Part shown: in pieces, positions 1 through 6,450 of the stretch | Layout of the letters: every line of letters starts with the position of its first letter | Numbering within the stretch: the first letter of the stretch is position 1 | DNA from: JBBQTU01 sp038213005 | GTDB taxonomy: Bacteria > Planctomycetota > Phycisphaerae > Tepidisphaerales > Tepidisphaeraceae | Direction of reading: 5' to 3' | Length of the DNA: 15,064 bases | NCBI GenBank assembly: GCA_038213005.1 | Contig: JBBQTU010000090.1 | Span: 1-15,064, forward strand | The notes under the pieces: generated by a model | Databases searched by the model: none | Told to the model about the DNA's origin: nothing | What the model saw: only the letters and a program-made list of their open reading frames with translations | Program-made: the position numbers and the translations under genes

Positions 1-105
1 GCTACCCCCACCCCCCCCTCGCGAAAATCTGCGCATCTGCCCCGCCCCGCGTAGTCGTCCGGCACACTCTTGCGTTTCCTGGCCTCTCCCGTAAAACTCA
101 AAGGC

Positions 106-1062
106 GTGATTGACCTGACTGTAAATCTTGCCGGTTTGAAACTCGCCAACCCCACCATGACCTGCTCGGGCACCTGCGGGTATGCCTTCGAGTACGCCGA
201 CTTCATGGACCTCTCCAGGCTCGGGGCATTCGTCACCAAGTCCATCACCCGCGAAGAGCGCCCCGGCAACGAACCCACGCGCATCGTTGAGGTTCGCGCA
301 GGCATGCTCAACGCCATCGGCCTGGCCAATGTCGGCCTCAAGCGATTCCTGGCCGAGAAAGCCCCCCTGCTGGACAAGATGCCCTGCCCCGTAATCGTCA
401 ATGTCGCCGGCCACAGTTTTGACGACTACGTAGAGACCGTCGGCGCCGTCCAGGGACTGGCATGCACCGCCGCCGTCGAACTGAACGTCTCCTGCCCCAA
501 CGTCAAAGATGGCCTGACCTTCGGCACCCATCCCGGCCGGCTCAAGGAACTGGTCACCGAGATCAAGAAGGTCATCCCGACCAAGCCCCTGATCGTCAAG
601 CTCTCGCCCAATGTTGAAGACATCACCGTGACCGCCCGCGCCGCCGTCGAAGGCGGAGCCGACATCCTCTCCCTGGTCAACACCTTCACCGCCATGGCCA
701 TCGACATCTACAAGCGCCGCCCGCGCCTGACCAACGTCACCGGCGGCATGTCCGGACCGGCCATCAAGCCCATCGCCCTGCACCTGGTCAGCCGAGTCTA
801 TCGCACCGTCGCCCGCGGAGCCCATGTCCCCATCATTGGCATGGGCGGCATCCAATACTGGCAGGATGCCGTGGAATTCATGCTCGCCGGAGCAAGCGCT
901 GTCGCCATGGGCACCAGCCTCTTCGTCGACCCGGCCACGCCCAACAATATCTGCGACGGCCTGACCGGCTACCTCGAAAAGGCCGGTATCCAACGCCTCG
1001 CCGATATCGTCGGCACGCTGGAACTGCCCGGCGACCAGCCGAAACTCGCGCCCTATCCGTAA
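106..1062 (+). CDS. pyrD: Dihydroorotate dehydrogenase, class 1B catalytic subunit
   Basis: Oxidises dihydroorotate to orotate in de novo pyrimidine synthesis; a cytoplasmic FMN enzyme. Visible class 1 signatures are NVSCPN, with the Cys that serves as catalytic base, then KLSPN, a VNTFTAMAID segment, NVTGGMSGPAIKPIAL and the C-terminal FMN phosphate region IIGMGGI followed by GASAVAMGTSLF. The TGGMSGPAIKP pattern and VNT...AIDI fit class 1B (PyrDB), which normally works with an Fe-S/FAD subunit PyrK and NAD+; no pyrK is in the window. From the GTG at 106 the protein is 318 aa, close to the family length, and begins right before the conserved N-terminal strand. A TTG at 70 would add 12 residues. 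Neither start has a convincing Shine-Dalgarno sequence, so the start is uncertain but the function is firm. pyrB and pyrR lie 1-2.5 kb away on the other strand. Confidence 0.93.
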   Translation: MIDLTVNLAGLKLANPTMTCSGTCGYAFEYADFMDLSRLGAFVTKSITREERPGNEPTRIVEVRAGMLNAIGLANVGLKRFLAEKAPLLDKMPCPVIVNVAGHSFDDYVETVGAVQGLACTAAVELNVSCPNVKDGLTFGTHPGRLKELVTEIKKVIPTKPLIVKLSPNVEDITVTARAAVEGGADILSLVNTFTAMAIDIYKRRPRLTNVTGGMSGPAIKPIALHLVSRVYRTVARGAHVPIIGMGGIQYWQDAVEFMLAGASAVAMGTSLFVDPATPNNICDGLTGYLEKAGIQRLADIVGTLELPGDQPKLAPYP

Positions 1063-1228
1063 GGGCCCTCGCGGCTTCCATCCTATTGCCCCACAGTACC
1101 CCGAACCGCTCACCTGGCTTGCCCAGCCCGCCCTCTCGCCATTCGGCCGCTTCAGGCAATATTGCCGTGCCTGAGACGTTTCTGATACCTGAGTCCGCCG
1201 AAAATATTTCGTGAATGGCGAAGCGTGG

Positions 1229-1245
1229 TATACTGGGAGTAATAT
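1229..1245 (+). promoter_or_regulatory. Candidate -10 promoter elements upstream of zinc-ribbon gene
   Basis: TATACT at 1229-1234 and TAATAT at 1240-1245 stand out in an AT-rich patch (1200-1250) within GC-rich DNA, 30-50 bases before the ATG at 1277. No good -35 hexamer is seen at the right distance, so this is only a plausible promoter for the zinc-ribbon gene. Confidence 0.28.
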
Positions 1246-1276
1246 AGGTTCCTTCCCCGCGCATTGGAGGTGTCCG

Positions 1277-1789
1277 ATGTCTGAGGAGTCCATAGGCAAA
1301 GCGGATGCGAGCGGTACACCCGCCCACGCGGAGCAGAAGAACAAAGCCGCGCCGGCCTACGTGGATTGGGGCGAGCGTTTCCACGGGACCGACTCCTCGA
1401 TCCTCGGCACAACCTTCCTGAAGGCCTGCTGCCAGTGCGGGATTGAGCTGAACCACCGCAAGCGATTCAAGGATACACAGGGTCGATACTGGTGCCCCGA
1501 ATGCAACACCGCCGATCATATCCGGCACCAGCCGACGCCCTGCGAAGACTGCCAAACCGCATTGCCTCGCGACCTAATGAAAGAAGATCACGGCAAGTTC
1601 ATCTGCGAGGAGTGCCTGGGCAAGCGTCTTCTGGGCAGCGTGGGATCTGCCGGACCGGAAAAAGCAGATGCCGCCGCTGTTGCCGGCTCAGTGCCAGCGG
1701 CAGGATTCAGGTTGAGCACCCCGGCACTCGCCGCCGCGCTGGCGGTCCTGGCCCTGGCGCTACTGGCGGCCGTCTGGTTTCTGCTCTGA
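1277..1789 (+). CDS. Tail-anchored protein with two zinc-ribbon-like Cys clusters, function unknown
   Basis: A 170-aa protein. The ATG is set by a clear GGAGG six bases upstream (1266-1270). After a charged, low-complexity N-terminus (residues 1-48) come four CxxC knuckles, C51-C54, C73-C76, C89-C92 and C110-C113, spaced 18, 12 and 17 residues apart. This is the layout expected of two zinc-ribbon or rubredoxin-like modules. A flexible Ala/Gly/Pro linker leads to one hydrophobic segment at 148-170 that runs to the very C-terminus, so the protein is probably anchored by its tail with the zinc modules in the cytoplasm. I do not recognise the family. Metal binding is inferred from the Cys pattern alone; a role in protein-protein or nucleic-acid contact at the membrane is possible. 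It is likely transcribed alone, since pyrD ends 214 bases upstream and the next intact genes are on the other strand. Confidence 0.8.
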   Translation: MSEESIGKADASGTPAHAEQKNKAAPAYVDWGERFHGTDSSILGTTFLKACCQCGIELNHRKRFKDTQGRYWCPECNTADHIRHQPTPCEDCQTALPRDLMKEDHGKFICEECLGKRLLGSVGSAGPEKADAAAVAGSVPAAGFRLSTPALAAALAVLALALLAAVWFLL

Positions 1790-1960
1790 GCAGCGGTGTA
1801 CCGCAGGCGCCTCAGGCCCTGCCGCTCGGTGTACACCCGTCGGCGGGGCCAGGTGGTGCTTTGGTTTGCGGAATAGCAGCACCGCTGGAACGCACAGGAA
1901 CGACATGATCGCCAGCAGTCGGAAATCGTCGACAAAGGCCATCAGCGTGGCCTGCTGAAC
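1760..1960 (-). pseudogene. C-terminal remnant of a DHA2/EmrB-type MFS transporter
   Basis: Read on the minus strand, 1960 down to 1760 encodes VQQATLMAFVDDFRLLAIMS followed by a hydrophobic stretch and RKPK. This is the pattern of the last transmembrane segment and cytosolic tail of DHA2-family (EmrB-like) drug exporters, where QQA..xAFxDDFRLL precedes TM14. Two TGA codons in a row lie immediately upstream in the same frame (1961-1966), so nothing upstream can belong to the protein. After the RKPK the frame runs on into an unrelated tail and overlaps the 3' end of the convergent zinc-ribbon gene. The remaining roughly 400 residues of such a transporter are absent. I read this as debris of a deleted gene. 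The match is from memory of the family. Confidence 0.6.
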
Positions 1961-2061
1961 TCATCAAAGAACTCCGGAGGCAGGTTCACCGCCGGGTCGA
2001 TTCGTGATTCGACGTCCGAAAGAAAGGGCTCGATCGATGCCATCTGCTTTTGATCAGGCAT
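1942..2061 (-). CDS. Short ORF overlapping the pyrB stop, probably a truncated gene start
   Basis: A 39-codon ORF whose ATG shares eight bases with the end of pyrB (ATGCCTGA on the minus strand), the layout of translationally coupled genes. Its product reads MPDQKQMASIEPFLSDVESR then IDPAVNLPPEFFDEF and stops at 1942. The N-terminal part looks like real protein sequence, but the ORF ends exactly where the MFS transporter remnant begins in another frame. A reasonable reading is that a deletion joined the first codons of a gene that followed pyrB to the last codons of a transporter gene. It may be untranslated. No function is assigned. Confidence 0.22.
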   Translation of the reverse strand: MPDQKQMASIEPFLSDVESRIDPAVNLPPEFFDEFSRPR

Positions 2062-2989
2062 GGGTAACCAGGAACAGCACCGCCATCCGGACTGCCAGGC
2101 CGTTGGTAACCTGCTTGAGGATCCCGCTCTGCGGTCCATCGGCGATGCTCGAACTGATCTCGATCCCCCGGTTCATCGGCCCCGGATGCATGATGAACAC
2201 ATCCTTCTTGCAGTGGCTGAATCGCTCAGTCGTCAGGCCAAAGAACCGCGTGAACTCGCGCACGGTCGGAAACTGGCTGCTCTTGATCCGCTCAAACTGA
2301 ACGCGCAGCATGTTGATCACATCGACCGACCCGATCACCGAGTCAAAGTCGTGGACCACCTTCACCCCCAGTTTCTCAAAGCTCTTGGGCAGAAGCGTCG
2401 GCGGACCCACCAGCACCACTTCAGCGCCCATCTTCGTCAGCCCCCAGATGTTGCTTCGGGCAACCCGGCTGTTGGAGATGTCGCCGACGATCGCAACCTT
2501 CAGCCCCGCGATCCGCCCGAATCGCTCCCGAATCGTATACAGGTCCAGCAGGCCCTGGGTCGGGTGCTCATGGGCACCGTCGCCGGCATTCACCACGCTG
2601 CACTTCACCTGGCGGCTGAGCACCTCGGCCGCCCCGGCCGCCGGATGCCGCACCACCAGGATATCCACGCCCATCGCCTCGATGTTGCGCGCGGTATCCA
2701 CCAGCGTCTCGCCCTTGTTGACGCTGCTGTTCTTCTCTGAGAAGTCGATCACGTCGGCCGACAGCCGCTGCGCCGCCAGCGCAAAGCTGGTCCGCGTACG
2801 CGTAGAGTCCTCAAAAAACACATTGACCACCACCCGGCCGCGCAGCGCCGGCACCTTCTTCACGCTGCGCGTGGAAACTTCCTTGAACGAGTCGGCCGTC
2901 TCCAGAACATGCCGGATCTCGTCGACCGACAGTTGTTCCAGACCCAGCAGGTGCTTCCGCGTCCAGCGAAATGTCGTCTTGTGTGCCAT
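2054..2989 (-). CDS. pyrB: Aspartate carbamoyltransferase catalytic subunit
   Basis: Condenses carbamoyl phosphate with aspartate to carbamoyl aspartate, the committed step of pyrimidine synthesis. The 311-aa product has every signature: the carbamoyl-phosphate loop FFEDSTRTRTSF (residues 58-69), the NKGE loop with Lys92, HPAAGAAE (115-122), HPTQGLLDLY (142-151), VGDISNSRVARS in the aspartate domain, and MHPGPMNRGIEI (267-278), the 240s-type loop. The MHPGPMNRG form and the partner pyrR match Gram-positive-style ATCases that work without the PyrI regulatory chain, and no pyrI is present here. The ATG at 2989 lies 5 bases after the pyrR stop, so the two are co-transcribed and probably translationally coupled. 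A degraded region follows downstream. Confidence 0.96.
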   Translation of the reverse strand: MAHKTTFRWTRKHLLGLEQLSVDEIRHVLETADSFKEVSTRSVKKVPALRGRVVVNVFFEDSTRTRTSFALAAQRLSADVIDFSEKNSSVNKGETLVDTARNIEAMGVDILVVRHPAAGAAEVLSRQVKCSVVNAGDGAHEHPTQGLLDLYTIRERFGRIAGLKVAIVGDISNSRVARSNIWGLTKMGAEVVLVGPPTLLPKSFEKLGVKVVHDFDSVIGSVDVINMLRVQFERIKSSQFPTVREFTRFFGLTTERFSHCKKDVFIMHPGPMNRGIEISSSIADGPQSGILKQVTNGLAVRMAVLFLVTHA

Positions 2990-2994
2990 GGGAG

Positions 2995-3528
2995 CTATGC
3001 CTTGGGCTCGACCACAATCTCGTCCATGCCGTCAGTCTCGGTCAGATGCACGTTCACTCTGTGATCCGGAGGAACATCCCCGATCGTCAAGCCGGTAAAG
3101 TCCGACTGAATCGGCAGTTCCCGCCCGCTGCGATCCACCAGCACCGCCAAGCGGATCACCCGCGGCCGGCCGAAATCCACCAGCGCATTCAATGCCGCCC
3201 GCGTGGATCGCCCTGTAAACAGCACGTCATCCACCAGGAGCATCGGAATATCATCAAGGGGGATGTCAATCTCGGTCGGGTGCGGCATCCGCGATGGCCC
3301 ACTGCTCGCCAGGTCATCGCGGTACATCGTGATGTCCAGCACCCCGCGTGCGATCTTGCTAAACCCCTGTTTCTCAAGGATCGCCGTCAGACGCTGGGCA
3401 ACCGTCTCGCCGCGAGTCCGAACGCCGATGATATTCAGCGCCTCGCCCGCGCGAAAGGCAGCCGCAATCCTCGCCGCCAGTTGCTCGATGATGCGCTGTA
3501 CGTCGTTCTGATCGTAATACGTCCGCAT
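2995..3528 (-). CDS. pyrR: PyrR bifunctional regulator / uracil phosphoribosyltransferase
   Basis: A 177-aa PyrR-family protein. It binds pyr mRNA leaders in a UMP-dependent way and in many species also makes UMP from uracil and PRPP. The PRPP-binding loop LLVDDVLFTGRSTRAAL (residues 97-113) is intact. The N-terminal IIGVRTRGETVAQRL (33-47), the GVLDITMYRDDL segment (62-73) and a C-terminal DHRVNVHLTETDGMDEI (155-171) also follow PyrR. The ATG at 3528 gives the standard family length; the frame is open further upstream, but that part is Pro/Arg-rich and unlike PyrR. The ribosome site is weak (CAAGAG about 6 bases before the ATG). It is first in an operon with pyrB. A leader of roughly 200 bases separates it from the next start, which leaves room for self-regulation. 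Confidence 0.94.
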   Translation of the reverse strand: MRTYYDQNDVQRIIEQLAARIAAAFRAGEALNIIGVRTRGETVAQRLTAILEKQGFSKIARGVLDITMYRDDLASSGPSRMPHPTEIDIPLDDIPMLLVDDVLFTGRSTRAALNALVDFGRPRVIRLAVLVDRSGRELPIQSDFTGLTIGDVPPDHRVNVHLTETDGMDEIVVEPKA

Positions 3529-3687
3529 TGGCTCTTGAGGGTACGACAAACGCCGGGCAAAGACAATTCGCAACAGCACACGCGTTTTGCCTGGACGCGC
3601 CGGTTTTCCCGGGCAGGCCGCGGGATGGGGCGAGTGGCCGCCCGTTGAACTGCAGCGGAGCGAGTAACATAGCTTCAAACGCCCGTA

Positions 3688-3711
3688 CCTTGCTCGTTTG
3701 CCTCACTGACT
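3688..3711 (-). promoter_or_regulatory. Possible PyrR-binding loop in the pyrR leader
   Basis: On the minus strand, about 160-185 bases before the pyrR ATG, the sequence AGTCAGTGAGGCAAACGAGC runs on into AAGG. It resembles the PyrR recognition consensus (ARUCCNGNGAGGYU followed by a hexaloop and GCAAGG) but lacks one C. A short GC/GC stem with a six-base loop and flanking GTA/TAC pairing can be drawn. No terminator/antiterminator pair is obvious. This is a weak, motif-level match only. Confidence 0.17.
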
Positions 3712-3762
3712 ACCGAATCGCTCCATGTGGCCGTCGCCAAACTGGCCCCGCCCGGCCGGTTC

Positions 3763-3771
3763 TGCTACCTT
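3763..3771 (+). promoter_or_regulatory. Extended -10-like element before the exported-protein operon
   Basis: TGCTACCTT lies 28 bases before the ATG at 3800 and resembles an extended -10 box (TGnTAnnnT). No -35 is evident. If used, it would give a short 5' leader with the AGGAG ribosome site inside it and would start the two-gene operon 3800-6030. Confidence 0.25.
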
Positions 3772-3799
3772 GGCAATCACGTTTCCAGGAGATTCCGTT

Positions 3800-4324
3800 A
3801 TGAGATTCAGCCACACTCTTGTCCTCTCATCACTACTGCTCGCGATGGCGGGCTACGCAACCCAAGCCAAGACCCGCCTCGACGCCGAGGATACCAAGCC
3901 CGAAGTTCAGGACGATGAGCCCACCACCCGCCCGTCGGCCACCACGCTACCCGCCCAGCAGATCCTCGATCGCATGCTCCAAAGCAGGCCCGACGCCGGC
4001 AAGGCCCTGGCTCCGGTAGACGCCCCGGCCGTCGCCGAGTCGGATAAGCCGTTCACCCGCAAAGAGGGTGATCTGCTGCGACAACGCTCCGGCCGCCTGG
4101 TTCGCGCCCAGGATGGCAATGCCTGGGAATTCCACTTCGAGGCCGACGGCAAGACGCTGGAGGATCCGCCGATGGGCGTCCTGCCCAACAGCAAACTCGC
4201 GGCCATGGAAGCAACCCTGAAAAAGAGCAACCGCGACGTGCGCTTCCGCATCACCGGCGTAACCACGCTCTACAACGGACACAACTTCATCCTCATCGAC
4301 CGCGCCCAGGTCATGCCGGACTAA
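3800..4324 (+). CDS. Small exported protein of unknown function
   Basis: A 174-aa protein beginning MRFSHTLVLSSLLLAMAGYA, a Sec-type signal peptide (charged start, hydrophobic core, likely cleavage after ATQA near residue 23). AGGAG at 3787-3791 fixes the ATG. After an acidic, Thr/Pro-rich linker (about 28-52) comes a segment with repeated charged and helical character, then a C-terminal domain of about 70 residues: LLRQRSGRLVRA..., WEFHFEADGK, PPMGVLPNSKLAAME, RFRITGVTTLYNGHNFILI. The last part, with RITG..T.Y.G.NFIL, reads as a small beta-barrel (OB-fold-like) that ends shortly after. I recognise the style from planctomycete periplasmic proteins but no named family. It sits 23 bases before the BatA-like gene, so the two probably act together at the cell envelope. 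Confidence 0.82.
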   Translation: MRFSHTLVLSSLLLAMAGYATQAKTRLDAEDTKPEVQDDEPTTRPSATTLPAQQILDRMLQSRPDAGKALAPVDAPAVAESDKPFTRKEGDLLRQRSGRLVRAQDGNAWEFHFEADGKTLEDPPMGVLPNSKLAAMEATLKKSNRDVRFRITGVTTLYNGHNFILIDRAQVMPD

Positions 4325-4347
4325 AGAGTCTCTCCAAGGAATCCGCC

Positions 4348-6030
4348 ATGAGCCTGGCCGCGCCACTATGGCTGCTGTTCCTTCTGCCTTGGACCCTCGT
4401 GGCCCTCTGGCTTCTGCGAGGATATCGCCCCATCGCCCTGGTCCCGTTCCTGCACCTCTGGCCCGACCAGCCGCCACCGCCGGAGCAACGTCGCCGCCGC
4501 CAACTTCCCTCATGGCCCATCCTCCTCCTGCTGGCGGCCGCCCTGCTTGCCATTCTCGCCGCCGCCCGCCCCGGCCTGCCCATCCCCGGCCGCGTCCAAC
4601 CGCCGCTGATCATCGTCGATCGCGGCATCACCCAACTCGCCGGCGATCGCTACCCGTCGCTGATCGCGCAGGCCGCGGAACTTTTCGAATCCACCTGCCT
4701 GCCCGAAGCCCTCGCCGATGTGCGCTTCGTTCCCGGCCCAACCCTGCACATCGCTGTCCGCGACCTGTCGCGAGAAATGCTCGCCCGCCCCGCCTGGCCC
4801 CTCACCACCCGCGCCGAGCTGCTGGCCGCCATCGAACAGGCCCGCCGTGACGTCTCATGCCCCGCCTCACCGCCCATCCTGGTCCTCTCCGACCAGCCGC
4901 TATCGCCAATCCCCGGTATGCTCCAGGCATCCAGCGGCCGTCCGGTGCGTAACGTCGGCATCGAATCCATCTCCGCCAGCGACCAGCCCACACCGCAGGT
5001 GATGCTCCGCCTCCGCAACGACTCACCAGAATCGACTGCCGAGCTAACCATCACCTCCGCCGGCCATGCCATCTCAAAGACCGCGAAACTCCCCTCGCCC
5101 GGTGAGTCCGCCGACCTCTTTATTGACCTCCCTGCTCTGGGCGGAACGATCGAGGCCCGCCTCACCGCACCTGACGACCTGTCTGCCGACAACGTCGCCC
5201 ATCTCGTCCGCGAAGGTCGAGCCGTCCGCCCGGTCGCCCGCACCGTCCTGCCCCCGGAACTCACCCGCATGATCGACGTCCACAACCGCCTGCACGCCGG
5301 TCAGGCCGCCACCACCGTGGTGGACATCTCCACCACGCCCCTCGCCCCCAGCGCCAGCGGCGTTTTCCTGCCAACCACCTCCGGCCAGCCCACCGACCTG
5401 CGCACCGGCCCCCACGCCACCCATCCCCTCCTGCAAAACGTCACGCTCCCGCAAGATGCACTGCTCGCCAGTCACCCTCCCGGTGAAGGCTGGACCATCG
5501 TGGCCTCTCTGAACGCCACGCCCGTCCTGGCAACGCGAGAGAAACCATCGCGTCAGGTCTGGGTCGGTTTCTGGTCCGCATCATGGGCCCGGCAAGTCGA
5601 CTTCGTCATCTTCTGGACCAACACCTTCAACTCACTCAGCAGCCAGCAGTCCCGCTTCATCAGCAAGCCGACCCACGCCCTGCCCGCCGGCTGGGAACCC
5701 ATCTCCCCCACCACCACGCCCGCGCCGGCCGCCCCCGCCGGCATCTCACCCGGCCTCTACCGTCGCGGCGTCCTCATGACCGCGATCAACAGCCCGGCCC
5801 CGGCTAACCTCAACGCAACTGCCTCCCTCGCCACCTCCTCCGCGCCGGCGGCGGTGACATCATGGCAAGACACCCTGCGGGATCAGATGTCCCCGCATCC
5901 CGCCCGCCGCGAACTGGCCCCGTGGCTCCTCCTGTCCGCGATGCTCCTCGCATTGGCGGCCGCCATGGGGCAATCCATGCGCGGCTCTCACGCCGACCTG
6001 CCCATTCACGAACCGGACATCCTCGACTGA
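4348..6030 (+). CDS. BatA-type N-terminal membrane protein lacking a MIDAS motif
   Basis: A 560-aa membrane protein. The N-terminus has the double-transmembrane BatA/aerotolerance layout: TM1 at about 7-24, a short loop with IALVPFLHLW and a Pro/Arg-rich turn, TM2 at about 56-74, then RPGLPIP. The next segment, LIIVDRGITQLAGDRYPSLI (87-106), takes the place where BatA-like proteins carry the von Willebrand A MIDAS (DxSxS), but here it reads DRGIT, so metal-dependent adhesion is unlikely. A long extracytoplasmic region with beta-rich repeats follows (including DDLSADNVAHLV), then a Pro/Ala/Thr-rich stretch and a third membrane segment near 524-540. AAGGA precedes the ATG. It shares an operon with the exported protein upstream. 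In other bacteria such proteins cluster with MoxR ATPases and DUF58 proteins; none is seen here. The exact role is unknown. Confidence 0.82.
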   Translation: MSLAAPLWLLFLLPWTLVALWLLRGYRPIALVPFLHLWPDQPPPPEQRRRRQLPSWPILLLLAAALLAILAAARPGLPIPGRVQPPLIIVDRGITQLAGDRYPSLIAQAAELFESTCLPEALADVRFVPGPTLHIAVRDLSREMLARPAWPLTTRAELLAAIEQARRDVSCPASPPILVLSDQPLSPIPGMLQASSGRPVRNVGIESISASDQPTPQVMLRLRNDSPESTAELTITSAGHAISKTAKLPSPGESADLFIDLPALGGTIEARLTAPDDLSADNVAHLVREGRAVRPVARTVLPPELTRMIDVHNRLHAGQAATTVVDISTTPLAPSASGVFLPTTSGQPTDLRTGPHATHPLLQNVTLPQDALLASHPPGEGWTIVASLNATPVLATREKPSRQVWVGFWSASWARQVDFVIFWTNTFNSLSSQQSRFISKPTHALPAGWEPISPTTTPAPAAPAGISPGLYRRGVLMTAINSPAPANLNATASLATSSAPAAVTSWQDTLRDQMSPHPARRELAPWLLLSAMLLALAAAMGQSMRGSHADLPIHEPDILD

Positions 6031-6032
6031 GA

Positions 6033-6185
6033 ACCCGGTACTGCGGATTCCCTGTCAACACCAGCACGGCCCTGTCCCCGACCGATGCCCCAGTGCTTTC
6101 ACGCTGGGCCAAGGCCCTCATGATGCTTCAGTCGCTGATTTCGCTGGCCTGCTTCCTGTGGAACCAGATTCGCACCCGCGAGTAA
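6033..6185 (+). pseudogene. Possible remnant of a small ion-channel (two-TM) protein C-terminus
   Basis: In the frame ending at the TAA at 6183, the DNA right after the BatA-like gene encodes FPVNTSTALSPTDAPVLSRW followed by AKALMMLQSLISLA. That order, a T.ST..SPTD..P turn, then W(A)K.LMM.QSLISL, recalls the pore turn and inner helix of small two-transmembrane channel proteins (Ion_trans_2-like, with GYGD replaced by SPTD). No start codon, first helix or remaining inner helix exists: the reading ends in FLWNQIRTRE exactly where a 19-bp repeat occurs. I take it as a truncated fragment. The assignment is tentative. Confidence 0.32.
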
Positions 6186-6324
6186 CCTATTCCCTGTGCC
6201 ACAATCCGTCAGAATTCGCGCGGCTTACTGAGATTATTCCTCTTTCAGCTTTCAGCAGCGAAGCGGTTTTCTGCTTTTTGCGGCTACGCCGCGATAGGGC
6301 TTCAGTGGCCTGCTTCCTGTGGAA
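6145..6324 (+). repeat. 19-bp direct repeat pair bounding an AT-richer segment
   Basis: TGGCCTGCTTCCTGTGGAA occurs at 6145-6163 and again at 6306-6324. Both are preceded at short distance by GCTTCAG. The segment between them (6164-6305) is less GC-rich than its surroundings and has no convincing gene. The first copy lies inside the channel-like remnant and may mark the break point of an insertion or deletion. Confidence 0.6.
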
Positions 6325-6328
6325 GCAG
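6280..6328. repeat. Two adjacent short hairpins with three-base loops
   Basis: GCGGC-TAC-GCCGC at 6280-6292 and CTGCTTCC-TGT-GGAAGCAG at 6310-6328 are perfect inverted repeats with 5- and 8-base arms, 17 bases apart. A degenerate form of the second (one mismatch pair) lies at 6149-6167. This is the shape of REP/BIME-type intergenic elements. Neither has a T tract. Confidence 0.55.
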
Positions 6329-6450
6329 AGGCGGCGCAGTGGCCGGTCGGACGGGGACACCAAGGGACACCACACCCCCGCGCCGCTCCCCAAGTGGGGC
6401 CGGCCGCCCCGGCCGCCCATCCAGGCCCTCGCCAAACACCTGACCCTCGC

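Noticed and set aside
1..54. Possible 3' end of an upstream gene ending at the TAG at 52-54
   Set aside because: Only 17 codons of Pro/Arg/Ala-rich sequence are visible, with nothing resembling PyrK or any other family.
878..1555. A 225-codon minus-strand open frame between pyrD and the zinc-ribbon gene
   Set aside because: It overlaps the end of pyrD and the strongly supported zinc-ribbon gene on the other strand, and its product is Arg/Gly-rich without pattern.
2060..3098. Long plus-strand open frames opposite pyrB
   Set aside because: pyrB on the minus strand is certain from its motifs; the antisense translations are Arg/Pro/His- or Ser/Thr-rich shadows.
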